Source: Devosia oryziradicis (GTDB taxonomy: Bacteria > Pseudomonadota > Alphaproteobacteria > Rhizobiales > Devosiaceae). Taken from it: a stretch of 64,000 nucleotides of DNA. A model generated the notes under the pieces. The model did no database searches. It had not been told where the DNA came from and saw nothing but the letters and a program-made list of their open reading frames with translations. The stretch covers positions 1,833,001-1,897,000 of the forward strand of contig NZ_CP068047.1 in assembly GCF_016698645.1 (NCBI RefSeq). Direction: 5' to 3'. Of this stretch, positions 53,139 through 62,970 are shown piece after piece; positions within the stretch are counted from its first letter, which is position 1; every line of letters starts with the position of its first letter. The position numbers were made by a program, and so were the translations under genes.

Positions 53139-53990
53139 TCAGCTACCCGCCTGGGTTTCCGGGCTTGGGTTGGCGGGATCGGGAGCAACGGTGATGCCGG
53201 CCTTGTCCGCCTTGCTGCCGGCAAGTTCCCGATTAAGCGAAACCTTGGCCTCTTCGGTCAGGGCATAGAGCGTTTCGAGATAGTCCGGGGTCGCCACCCA
53301 GGCGCGCAACTGAAGGTTCACCGCAGCCCCGGAGAAGCTTTCCACATGCACATTGGGCGCCGGGTCGGCCAGCACGCGCTTGTCGTCGCCCGCGATGCGT
53401 AGCAGGACCTTGCGCGATTTGGCGATGTCGATGGTGTCGGGAAGGCTGACATTGACGTCGATGCGCCGGCGCGGCTCGCGGCTGTGATTGGTGATCGCGG
53501 AAGCCCAAAGCTTCTGGTTGGGCGTGAAGATGTAAAGGCCGCTCGAGGAGCGCAGGCGGGTACCGAACAGCCCAATCTCGACTACCACGCCGGCAACGCC
53601 ATCCCCTTGGATGAACTCGCCGATGGAAATCGGGCGCAGCCAGATCAGCATGATGCCGGCGGCGATATTGGCCAGCGTGCCCTGCAGCGCCAGCGCCACC
53701 GCCAGGCCAGCTGCGCCAAGTACGGTGAGTATGGAGGCGTTGGAGACACCCAGGAGGTTGAGCGCCGTGACCACCGACAGGATAATGATTCCATAGCGCG
53801 CCACCTGCGAAAGCAGCGGGGCGAAGTTCCGGTCGATGCCATAGGCCAATGGCAGGAGACGTTTGATGGCACGGGAGGCCAGCCTTGCCAGCTGCCAGCC
53901 GATCGCCAGAACGGCAATGGCGGCCAGAAGCGTCAGCGCATTGGCCCAGAGCCAGGCGAGGGGGATCATCAGGAAATCGGGAATTGTCAT
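53139..53990 (-). CDS. mscS: Small-conductance mechanosensitive channel (MscS family), paralogue
   Basis: 283-residue MscS-type channel encoded next to a similar gene. The pore helix ILTVLGAAGLAVALALQGTLANIAAGIMLIWLRPISIGEF and the beta domain (VAGVVVEIGLFGTRLRSSSGLYIFTPNQKLWAS) align closely with the downstream copy. The C-terminal part is longer and ends in a Pro-rich tail (PDPANPSPETQAGS). The pair looks like a tandem duplication with diverged tails. Confidence 0.93.
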   Translation of the reverse strand: MTIPDFLMIPLAWLWANALTLLAAIAVLAIGWQLARLASRAIKRLLPLAYGIDRNFAPLLSQVARYGIIILSVVTALNLLGVSNASILTVLGAAGLAVALALQGTLANIAAGIMLIWLRPISIGEFIQGDGVAGVVVEIGLFGTRLRSSSGLYIFTPNQKLWASAITNHSREPRRRIDVNVSLPDTIDIAKSRKVLLRIAGDDKRVLADPAPNVHVESFSGAAVNLQLRAWVATPDYLETLYALTEEAKVSLNRELAGSKADKAGITVAPDPANPSPETQAGS

Positions 53991-54123
53991 ACCGGCCTTG
54001 CTGTTGGCGCCATTTGCACCTGCGACACTCTAGCAAAGCTCCTATGTGAGGAAAGTGTCATCAGGTGCTAGACAGCACGGAATCCCTTCGCTATGAAGGC
54101 GCCACTTTGGAAGCCCCGGCGAC

Positions 54124-54199
54124 GGGCGAGTAGCTCAGTTGGTAGAGCAGATGACTCTTAATCATCGGGTCCACGGTTCGAGCCCGTGCTCGCCCACCA
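54124..54199 (+). tRNA. tRNA-Lys (anticodon CTT)
   Basis: 76 bases including encoded CCA. The acceptor stem is GGGCGAG paired with CTCGCCC, the D-loop is AGCTCAGTTGGTAGAGC, and the anticodon stem GATGA/TCATC encloses CTCTTAA with anticodon CTT. The T-arm has GGTTCGAGCC. It reads lysine codon AAG. Confidence 0.96.
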
Positions 54200-54293
54200 A
54201 AGTCTCCAAGCCATAACGGGTACGACTTGACGGCGGCGCTTCTGCGTAGATGCTTGGCGGGAAACCGTCTGTCGGCATCGGCGTTTGTCCATC

Positions 54294-54500
54294 ATGGAAT
54301 TCGAAGTCACGGCCTACAGCTACGATGCCGCCGCCCAGCGATTTCATTTCACTGCCAGCGGCCATCGCAACGGCATGCGCTTTACGGTCGCCAGCCACAT
54401 AAGATGCCTCAAGGACCCGGTTACGCCGCAAAATGCCCACCTCGTCGCGCTCGTTGCCCTGACGGAGATTTTCAAGCGACCCAGTGCTTCGGGGCGGTGA
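54294..54500 (+). CDS. Possible small protein of unknown function
   Basis: 68 residues from ATG 54294 (MEFEVTAYSYDAAAQRFHFTASGHRNGMRF). It could be DUF1488-like, with alternating beta segments then a helix (NAHLVALVALTEIFKRP). There is no strong ribosome site. It stands alone between tRNA-Lys and a TerC-family gene. It is included because its composition looks protein-like and no better gene occupies the stretch. Confidence 0.4.
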   Translation: MEFEVTAYSYDAAAQRFHFTASGHRNGMRFTVASHIRCLKDPVTPQNAHLVALVALTEIFKRPSASGR

Positions 54501-54662
54501 GATGGCCGAAAGCGGCGGAGTCTGTCACCAAGCTGTCAGATTGACCGTCAAACGCCCAGAAATCCTCAGACTTTCGTTGATTTTCGCCGACTTCGCCTTT
54601 CCAGCCTCTCGCTTGATCGCTATAGGCCACACTCACATCCGACCCGGATAAGGACCCTGCGC

Positions 54663-55367
54663 ATGTTTGGCATCGACCCGAGTTTCCTCAGTTCGCTTCT
54701 CCAGGTCATCATGATCGACCTCGTCCTGGCGGGCGACAATGCGGTGGTCATCGGGTTGGCCGCCGCGGGCCTCGCCTCGGACGTTCGGCGCAAGGCCATT
54801 CTGATCGGCATCATCGCGGCGACCCTTCTGCGCATCTTCTTCGCGCTGATCACGACGCAATTGCTGGCGCTGGGCGGCGGACTGCTGATCGCGGGCGGCG
54901 TGCTGCTGCTCTATGTGTGCTGGAAGATGTACCGCGAGCTCACGACCTCCCACGCCGATGAGCACGAGGCGCAGGAAGCTCTCGAAAACCAGGACACGAA
55001 CGCCGACGGAACCGTTGCCGGCAAGGCCCCGCGCAAGACGCTGGGCCAGGCGGTGGTCCAGATCATCATTGCCGACGTATCGATGTCGCTGGACAACGTG
55101 CTGGCCGTGGCCGGCGCGGCAGCGCATCACTTCGAAGCGCTGATCATCGGTCTGGGCCTGTCCGTGGTCATGATGGGCGTGGCGGCGACTTTCATCGCCG
55201 GCCTTCTGCACAAGCATCGCTGGATCGCCTGGCTGGGCCTGCTCATCATCCTGTTCGTGGCTGTTCGCATGACCCTCGAAGGCCTGGGCGCCTTTGTGGC
55301 CATCCCGGAAATTCCGTTCGTCTACACTCCCCATGCCGTGGGCGAAGCGGCAGCGGCGGCTCATTAG
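54663..55367 (+). CDS. TerC-family integral membrane protein (YjbE type)
   Basis: 234-residue inner-membrane protein with about seven helices. The TerC signature motifs are IDLVLAGDNAVVIGLAAAGL and, in the second half, IADVSMSLDNVLAVAGAAAH. The acidic loop between helices 3 and 4 (SHADEHEAQEALENQDTNADG) is variable. Family members are linked to metal-ion export, often manganese, at the membrane; here the substrate is inferred. AAGGA lies 10 bases before the ATG. Confidence 0.88.
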   Translation: MFGIDPSFLSSLLQVIMIDLVLAGDNAVVIGLAAAGLASDVRRKAILIGIIAATLLRIFFALITTQLLALGGGLLIAGGVLLLYVCWKMYRELTTSHADEHEAQEALENQDTNADGTVAGKAPRKTLGQAVVQIIIADVSMSLDNVLAVAGAAAHHFEALIIGLGLSVVMMGVAATFIAGLLHKHRWIAWLGLLIILFVAVRMTLEGLGAFVAIPEIPFVYTPHAVGEAAAAAH

Positions 55368-55443
55368 CCTTTGGTAACCACCGGGCGAAGTTTGCGGCAT
55401 TTGTCCTGCTGCAATAGGGATTTGCTCACTTCGCCGGTCTAGC

Positions 55444-55470
55444 TTCCCGCTCAACCTATTCGAGCGGGAA
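55444..55470 (+). promoter_or_regulatory. Hairpin just before the FemAB-like gene
   Basis: Perfect 9-bp stem TTCCCGCTC/GAGCGGGAA with a 9-base loop ends 8 bases before the ATG of the FemAB-like gene. The right arm overlaps its likely ribosome-binding region, so it could limit translation; it could also be the TerC gene's terminator. Confidence 0.45.
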
Positions 55471-55478
55471 CACCCCAT

Positions 55479-56663
55479 ATGTCCCTAATCGCCGATCGAC
55501 TGGTCGAGGCGCATGCATTCGGCGGGCAGGACACGCGCCCCGCCAGCAATGCTGCAATTCGCCTGCAGACCCGCATCGTCGACGGTGTGGAGTGGGACCG
55601 CACCATTGCCGGCTTCGATGAGGTCTGCCAGGAGCAGATGCACGCCTTTGCGCTCAAGCGCTGGCCCTCGGTGACGCAGGAACCCATGCTGTTTCTGGAG
55701 GATGGCGAGGTCGTCGGCGGCGCGCTGGTCATGCTGCAGTCGCTGCCGCTGGGCCTGGCGCGGATCGCAGTATCCAAATGGGCGCCGATGCTCAAGGACG
55801 CGGGCCGCCCCGATGCCGACCGCATTCGTCAAGGCATCGTCGAAGCCATGGTCTCGGCTTATGGCGCGAGCCCCCGGCAGATGCTGTCGATCCTGCCGCG
55901 TGCCTCGATCGGCCCGGTCAACGGCGAATACGGCTATCTGGTCACCCGCGGGTTCCAGCGCGGTTCCGAACTCGGATTCCCCGACCGCTATATCGTCAAC
56001 CTGCGGCTCGACGATGCGGCGCAGCGCAAGAGCTTTCACCAGACGTGGCGGCGACAACTCAACAAGTCGGAAAAGGCCGGACTGACCTTCGAACATGCAG
56101 GTCCGGAGCGTATTGGGGACTTCGATACCCTTTATGCGGCCATGTATGACCGCAAGCAGTTCACCGACCATTCGGCGTACGAAACAGTGCCTGCGCTGAT
56201 GGCCATCGAGGTACCGGCGCTGCGACCCGAACTGTTCTTCGTGCGGCACGAGGGCGATCTGGTGGCCGGCGCATTGATCTTCAAGGCAGGAGACCGCGCC
56301 GTCTATCTCTATGGCGCCACCAACGACAAGGCGCTGCCGCTGCGTGCCGGTTATTTCATGCACTGGCACATCATCCGCTGGCTGCGCGACAACACCAGGG
56401 CGACCTGGTACGACCTCGGCGGCACCGACGGTTTCCAGGGCTTGCATCAGTTCAAGAAGGGCATGGTCGGCGATGCGGGGGTCATTCGTCCCGTGCCGCC
56501 GGTGGCCAATTATGCCGAGCATCGGCTCGCGTTGCTGCTAGGCACCGGCGCATTCGCTGCCCGCGACGCGCTGCATGCCCTGCGTCGCACCATCAATGGC
56601 TGGCGCAACCCAAAGACCAAGGCCAATCAGGTCAAGCAAGGGGCCGAAGAGGCCGCAGAATGA
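55479..56663 (+). CDS. FemAB-like (GNAT fold) peptidoglycan-type aminoacyl/acyl transferase
   Basis: 394-residue cytoplasmic protein with two GNAT-like halves, as in FemA/FemB and Acetyltransf_6 (BioF2-like) proteins. The segment KSFHQTWRRQLNKSEKAGLTFEHAGPERIGDFDTLYAAMYDRKQF and the C-terminal LPLRAGYFMHWHIIRWLRDNTRATWYDLGGTDGFQGLHQFKKGM are the characteristic ones. In some bacteria such enzymes modify exopolysaccharide or lipid-linked precursors. The stop overlaps the start of a flippase gene (ATGA), making a two-gene operon that suggests envelope polysaccharide modification. Confidence 0.82.
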   Translation: MSLIADRLVEAHAFGGQDTRPASNAAIRLQTRIVDGVEWDRTIAGFDEVCQEQMHAFALKRWPSVTQEPMLFLEDGEVVGGALVMLQSLPLGLARIAVSKWAPMLKDAGRPDADRIRQGIVEAMVSAYGASPRQMLSILPRASIGPVNGEYGYLVTRGFQRGSELGFPDRYIVNLRLDDAAQRKSFHQTWRRQLNKSEKAGLTFEHAGPERIGDFDTLYAAMYDRKQFTDHSAYETVPALMAIEVPALRPELFFVRHEGDLVAGALIFKAGDRAVYLYGATNDKALPLRAGYFMHWHIIRWLRDNTRATWYDLGGTDGFQGLHQFKKGMVGDAGVIRPVPPVANYAEHRLALLLGTGAFAARDALHALRRTINGWRNPKTKANQVKQGAEEAAE

Positions 56664-57985
56664 GCCTGCACCGGCGCCTCGCGTCGCAATCCAGCGTCAT
56701 TTTCGGGGCCCGCCTCGCGGGCGCGGGCCTGATCTTCCTCGTCCAGGCGCTGATCGCCCGCCTGTGGGGGCCGGAGCTGCTGGGTGAGTATCTGATCGTC
56801 ATCGCGACGGTGAACCTGGTCGCGGTGGTCATGCCGCTGGGCTTCCACACCGTAGGGACTTATTTCGCCGCGGAATATCGTGCCAGGGGCGACCGGCATC
56901 AGTTCATCCTCTTCATGACGCGTTGCTACGGCCACGTCCTTGCCAGCCTCGTTGTCGTATTGCTGGGCGGACCGCTGCTGCTGCAACTGCTGGGGCAGGG
57001 GGACAGTGTTCTTGCGCAACACTTCGTTCCTGTCATCCTGTTCGCCTTCGCTACCGCCATGGTCTATGTCAACAGCGCCCTGCTTGTTGGCCTCAAGCGC
57101 CCCTTTGCCGGCTTCTTTGCCGATACCATGTTCCGGCCGCTGATCGTCATCGCGGCGTTTCTTGGCACGATGAGCTTTTCGGTTCACGCCGAGGCCTTTT
57201 CGGTCATGTTGTGGGTCGTCGCGCTCGGCTATGTCGGCATCGCCCTGCTGCAGTTCAGCTTCGTGCTCCGCTCGCTGGGCCGCATTCCCGAGACGGTGCA
57301 GCCCAGGCCAAACGAGGCAGCCAGGTGGTGGCGTTTTGCACTGCCATGGGTATTGATCTCGCTGGCAACCGACTTCTTCTTCGATATCGACCTCCTGCTG
57401 CTCAGCCACGCGCTGACCCGCGAGGAGCTGGCGATCTTCGGCGTCTGTACGCGCCTCTTTTCCCTGATCTCGTTTGGCGTTGCCGCCGTTTATGCGGTGA
57501 CCATGCCCGACATGTTCGAGAGCGAAGCCAATGCCGATCGGGTGGCATTCAAGCGCAAGGTGGGGGACGCCAACTTCGTTGCCAGCATCATCTCGGTGGT
57601 GCTGTTTGCCGGCATGGCGGCCGTCGCGCCGCTGCTGCTGACGCTGTTCGGGCCGAGTTTTGCTGCCGGCGCCGCGCCGCTGGCCGTACTCTGTCTCGCC
57701 CTGGTCGTGCGTTCCGTCATGGGCCCGGCGGCGCTGGTGCTGTCCATCCATGACCGGCCCTATGCCAGCCTGCCCTTCGTGGCTGCCGGCATCGGTTCGC
57801 TGGTGGTCTGCAACTGGGTGCTGGTGCCAGCATTGGGCCTGATGGGGGCGGCGCTGTCGGCCATCATTGCCATCACCATCTGGTCGGTCAGCCTGTGGTG
57901 GATGGTGTTGCGAACCGCCGATATGGACGTGTCGATCCTGCAGTGGTTCCGCAGCCGTCGCGCCGCTGCCGTCCCCGCAGAGTAG
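56660..57985 (+). CDS. Polysaccharide flippase (MOP/Wzx-like) membrane protein
   Basis: 441-residue inner-membrane protein with about 12-14 helices. The start is an LQALIARLWGPELLGEYLIVIATVNL segment and the later halves fit the MOP (Wzx/MATE-like) superfamily. Charged residues are rare in membrane helices except in the loops (RARGDRHQFILFMTR). It probably moves a lipid-linked sugar or amphipathic intermediate across the membrane. It is coupled to the FemAB-like transferase. No glycosyltransferase genes lie in the same operon, so the substrate is unknown. Confidence 0.83.
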   Translation: MSLHRRLASQSSVIFGARLAGAGLIFLVQALIARLWGPELLGEYLIVIATVNLVAVVMPLGFHTVGTYFAAEYRARGDRHQFILFMTRCYGHVLASLVVVLLGGPLLLQLLGQGDSVLAQHFVPVILFAFATAMVYVNSALLVGLKRPFAGFFADTMFRPLIVIAAFLGTMSFSVHAEAFSVMLWVVALGYVGIALLQFSFVLRSLGRIPETVQPRPNEAARWWRFALPWVLISLATDFFFDIDLLLLSHALTREELAIFGVCTRLFSLISFGVAAVYAVTMPDMFESEANADRVAFKRKVGDANFVASIISVVLFAGMAAVAPLLLTLFGPSFAAGAAPLAVLCLALVVRSVMGPAALVLSIHDRPYASLPFVAAGIGSLVVCNWVLVPALGLMGAALSAIIAITIWSVSLWWMVLRTADMDVSILQWFRSRRAAAVPAE

Positions 57986-57994
57986 TCGCTGCCT

Positions 57995-58561
57995 TTATGC
58001 GCCGACCAGGCCCTTGAGCCGCCGCTTCAGCAGCCCGAGCCGCCCGATATTGACGCCGTTGTCGTAGTCCTCCGACACCTTGGTGTACGGCTTTTCAATC
58101 AGCATGTAGTCCTGCCCGAAGATGTGCTGCTCCATCAGGCAGGTCTCCTTGTAGCCGTAGCGGCGCAGCAGCATGCGAGCGACCTCGTTTTCCGGTCGCA
58201 CGAAGGTATAGGCCTTGTGGAAACGGGTATTGTCCCAATGCGCGTCGAATTCGCGCATGCCGAACATGCCGAGCTTGGTGGCGCGATGGCTGGGGAACAC
58301 CCAGCTCCAGTAACGGAAGATGGCGCCGCATTCAGGCCCGGACACCATTGCGCCGCCCGGCACGCCATCGGCACACATGATCATGATATGCCAGGGATCG
58401 AGCGCGAGCAGGATACGCAGGAAGGTCTTGTTGAGGCGGGCCATCTCATGCGCCTTGAAACGATCGTTGTAGTGCTCGGACGTGGCAATCACGTCCATCA
58501 GTTCGCGATGGATCAGGTCGATATCGCCTGGCGTGGCGGCGCGGATGGTCATTTCGGCCAT
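57995..58561 (-). CDS. GNAT-like acyltransferase
   Basis: 188-residue protein of the GNAT fold (TIRAATPGDIDLIHRELMDVIATSEHYNDR; later RMLLRRYGYKETCLMEQHIFGQDYMLIEKP). The A-motif is weak, so acetyl-CoA use is not certain. The start ATG ending at 58561 (MAEMTIRA) is preceded by AGAGGA; the longer frame to 58594 is rejected. It converges on the flippase gene with 9 bases between them, and diverges from acs. Confidence 0.72.
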   Translation of the reverse strand: MAEMTIRAATPGDIDLIHRELMDVIATSEHYNDRFKAHEMARLNKTFLRILLALDPWHIMIMCADGVPGGAMVSGPECGAIFRYWSWVFPSHRATKLGMFGMREFDAHWDNTRFHKAYTFVRPENEVARMLLRRYGYKETCLMEQHIFGQDYMLIEKPYTKVSEDYDNGVNIGRLGLLKRRLKGLVGA

Positions 58562-58715
58562 GATGAATTCCTCTGCCGGAATAGCTCTGTGCACCCTAGC
58601 GCATGGCAGTTAATGGGCCGTGCCGCTGCGCCCCCAATAAGTCGCAGAGTCAAGGCCTTGCCGGGGCGGGGGTGGGTCAGTAGAACAAATGCCGGGAGAG
58701 ATAAGGGAGGATAGT

Positions 58716-60662
<1,947 letters not shown>

Positions 60663-60670
60663 GGTGGACG

Positions 60671-60694
60671 GGGCGGAGGCCTTGGCTTCCGCCC
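60671..60694. terminator. Convergent terminator between acs and the membrane protein gene
   Basis: GGGCGGAGGC/GCTTCCGCCC stem of 10 bp (one G-U pair) with a CTTG tetraloop lies between the two convergent stop codons and probably serves both strands. Confidence 0.65.
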
Positions 60695-60701
60695 GGTCGA
60701 C

Positions 60702-62663
60702 TTAAGGCATCGCTTCCGTGCCGATGACGGTGTCTTCCGGCATCTGCGCCGCGCCAACTTCGGGATAGACCCTGATGCGTACCTGGGCGGGAAGTGCCTC
60801 TTCCCGGGAATAGTGGCGCAGCACAAGGTAGTATGTTTCACCTGCAGCCAACGATGCCGTAACGATCGGAAATGTGTCGGTGCCGCTGTCGTCGTCTTCG
60901 GCGATTACCTCGTATCCGTTGCGCCCCTTGCGGAGCAGCGTTGCAGTGATATCCGCCGTTGGATCCCCGTCGGGCGGTACCGAGGTGTGGATTATGTGCT
61001 CGCCGGCCTCGAGGGCCGTGAAGGCATAGACGGCCCCATCCAGCGGCACCTCGACGACCTCCGCAAGGGCAAGGGCCTGTTGCTGTTCGGCCAGTTGGGC
61101 TGCGCTCATCTCTTCTCGCGCCAGGGCAATTTCCAGCCTGGCATTGCCGGCCCGGGCATCAAAGCTCAGCGCCCGGACATATAGCACCTCGCCGGGGCTG
61201 ACGTTGAACGGTATCGCCGAGTCGAAGGCGCCCGGCCCGCCATCGTCATTCTGGTCCTGAAGGTTTCCTTCCTCATCATACAGCTGCAGCATGGGATCAA
61301 TCCTGTCTATGGCAACCAGGGTCGCCACATAGTCTCCCTGTGGCAATTGCAGCTTGATGATCCTGCCTTCGCGCGACAATTCGAGCGGTATCCCGATTGG
61401 CGCCACATCGACGGTGCGCTCGCTGCTATCGACATCGATCGTGTCGCTGGCGACCGGCGGGAAGGCGGGATCGATCGTTGTAGTCGGGCTCTGCATGGTA
61501 CCAGCCACGGCGCAGGTTTGTCCCAGCTCCTTGGCGATCACCTGGCTCCCATACGGCGTCATTTCGAGGGAGGTAAGGTCTCCATAGGGAAATTCCACCA
61601 GTCCCTCGCTGGCCAGGTACACGATATGCTCCGAGACCAGCTTGTTGTTGGAGTTTATGAAGATGATTGCGTCCTCGGCGTCCTCGCAAATGTCCTCGAA
61701 CAGCGACCATGCCCCGATCCGTTTGATGCGATCGGCAACGACACTGTAGATCACCCGTTCGACCTGGGCATTGATCGCGTTGTAGAGCTCCTGCTGTTCG
61801 GCGCTGGGCATTTCGTCCGTCAACTCTCGCATAGCAGGGGCATTCTGCACCGCAATGGCTATCTGGGCCGACATGTCGTCTTCCACCCGGACCAGGGGTT
61901 GCTGGGGCAGGTAGTCCTCGATCTTCTTGTCCCCGCCGAACAGCATGTTGCTGAGGCGCATGAGGTCATCGGTGGGCACGACTAAGCCGGCTATGACGAT
62001 GAGGCCGAAAGCAAAAGCCAGGCTACCGAATTCGAGGCGTCCTCTTTCATCGGACGACTCCACCACGACCGGCGCATTAGGTTCCGAGCCCGCTGGTGCA
62101 GGCGCTATGATCGTGGGTGCCGAGCGTCGCAGCGTGATGAGTACGATAATGGCGCTGACCGCCGTCAGCTTGAGCAAAAGCTCGATCGCTGCCAGCAGGT
62201 AAAGGCCGTGCTCGACCTCGGCAGAGGACATGGCTGCCACGGCCACATAGATCAAGATGGCCACTGTCGCCGTGCCGGAGACGATGAACGATGTGAGCGC
62301 GGCCCTGTGGATCGACAGCAGATGCTGAATTCCCCGTCCGAGCATCTGGGCATTGGCGGAACTGAACCAGGCAACCGTTACGCTGACGAGAATGGCGATC
62401 AGCAGCACATCAAGAACGCGGAAAGCGATCGCGACATGCGCACCCTCCTGTGGCGGGAAGATAACGGTGTACATGCCGACGATCGTGACGGCTAGGGCAA
62501 GGCCCATGAACACGACCAAGGCCGCATTCTGCAGCGTCCAAAGCACCTGCCATCCCGCGGGCGGCGACGACGAGGGCTGGTCTGGCGGGGTAGGGGGCGC
62601 CGGGGGACGCCGCGGTGGCGGTGCGTCCTTGGGCGCGGGTCCGGCTGTTCCTGTATCCGCCAT
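60702..62663 (-). CDS. Five-helix membrane protein with two predicted pre-peptidase-like beta domains
   Basis: 653 residues, no family recognised. Residues 1-40 are Pro-rich and cytoplasmic. Five hydrophobic helices lie at about 45-69, 83-100, 122-145, 152-178 and 212-230, placing the C-terminal half outside. Residues 340-380 look like a winged helix (KLVSEHIVYLASEGLVEF, then LEMTPYGSQVIAKEL). Two beta-sandwich repeats follow at about 418-514 and 538-633, with the pattern of bacterial pre-peptidase C-terminal (PPC) domains: LPQGDYVATLVAIDRIDPMLQLYDEEG, DDDGSG-like acidic turn, SPGEVLYVRALSFD; and the repeat with LRKGRNGYEVIAEDDDSGTDTFPIVTASLAAGETYYLVLR. The acidic turns may bind calcium. Function unknown. 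Confidence 0.78.
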   Translation of the reverse strand: MADTGTAGPAPKDAPPPRRPPAPPTPPDQPSSSPPAGWQVLWTLQNAALVVFMGLALAVTIVGMYTVIFPPQEGAHVAIAFRVLDVLLIAILVSVTVAWFSSANAQMLGRGIQHLLSIHRAALTSFIVSGTATVAILIYVAVAAMSSAEVEHGLYLLAAIELLLKLTAVSAIIVLITLRRSAPTIIAPAPAGSEPNAPVVVESSDERGRLEFGSLAFAFGLIVIAGLVVPTDDLMRLSNMLFGGDKKIEDYLPQQPLVRVEDDMSAQIAIAVQNAPAMRELTDEMPSAEQQELYNAINAQVERVIYSVVADRIKRIGAWSLFEDICEDAEDAIIFINSNNKLVSEHIVYLASEGLVEFPYGDLTSLEMTPYGSQVIAKELGQTCAVAGTMQSPTTTIDPAFPPVASDTIDVDSSERTVDVAPIGIPLELSREGRIIKLQLPQGDYVATLVAIDRIDPMLQLYDEEGNLQDQNDDGGPGAFDSAIPFNVSPGEVLYVRALSFDARAGNARLEIALAREEMSAAQLAEQQQALALAEVVEVPLDGAVYAFTALEAGEHIIHTSVPPDGDPTADITATLLRKGRNGYEVIAEDDDSGTDTFPIVTASLAAGETYYLVLRHYSREEALPAQVRIRVYPEVGAAQMPEDTVIGTEAMP

Positions 62664-62970
62664 TGCTGCCCCCAGATTTGGCGTCGATTGCCTTCATCTG
62701 GTTATAGCGACGCTGCCGCGTTTTCTTAGTTGCGGCAAATACTGAGGTGGGGAGCAGGGTCGCGGGCGGGAACCCCAAGATCCCCGCCCGCTTTAAGGCA
62801 ACGGCTTCACCGGCCGAAAGGTTGAAAAACGGCCGATGCTCCAAGTCGCCGGCAGCAAAAATGGCATGCGGACATGCGCCGCACATCCCCCAAATGGGGG
62901 TGAATGCGGCGTGCGGCCATTGTTTCGGCTACATTGACCACCCATCGTCATGTCCTGATTCTGACCCCGG
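62664..62970. other. 307-base divergent intergenic region
   Basis: Separates the membrane protein gene (minus strand) from the glycoside hydrolase gene (plus). A perfect 9-bp stem GCGGGCGGG/CCCGCCCGC with a 12-base loop lies at 62762-62791, followed by TTTAAGG on the plus strand. No credible gene, RNA gene or known operator was seen. Confidence 0.5.

Noticed and set aside
54162..54440. Minus-strand 92-codon frame overlapping the tRNA-Lys gene
   Set aside because: It runs into a complete tRNA gene and has no protein-like conservation pattern.
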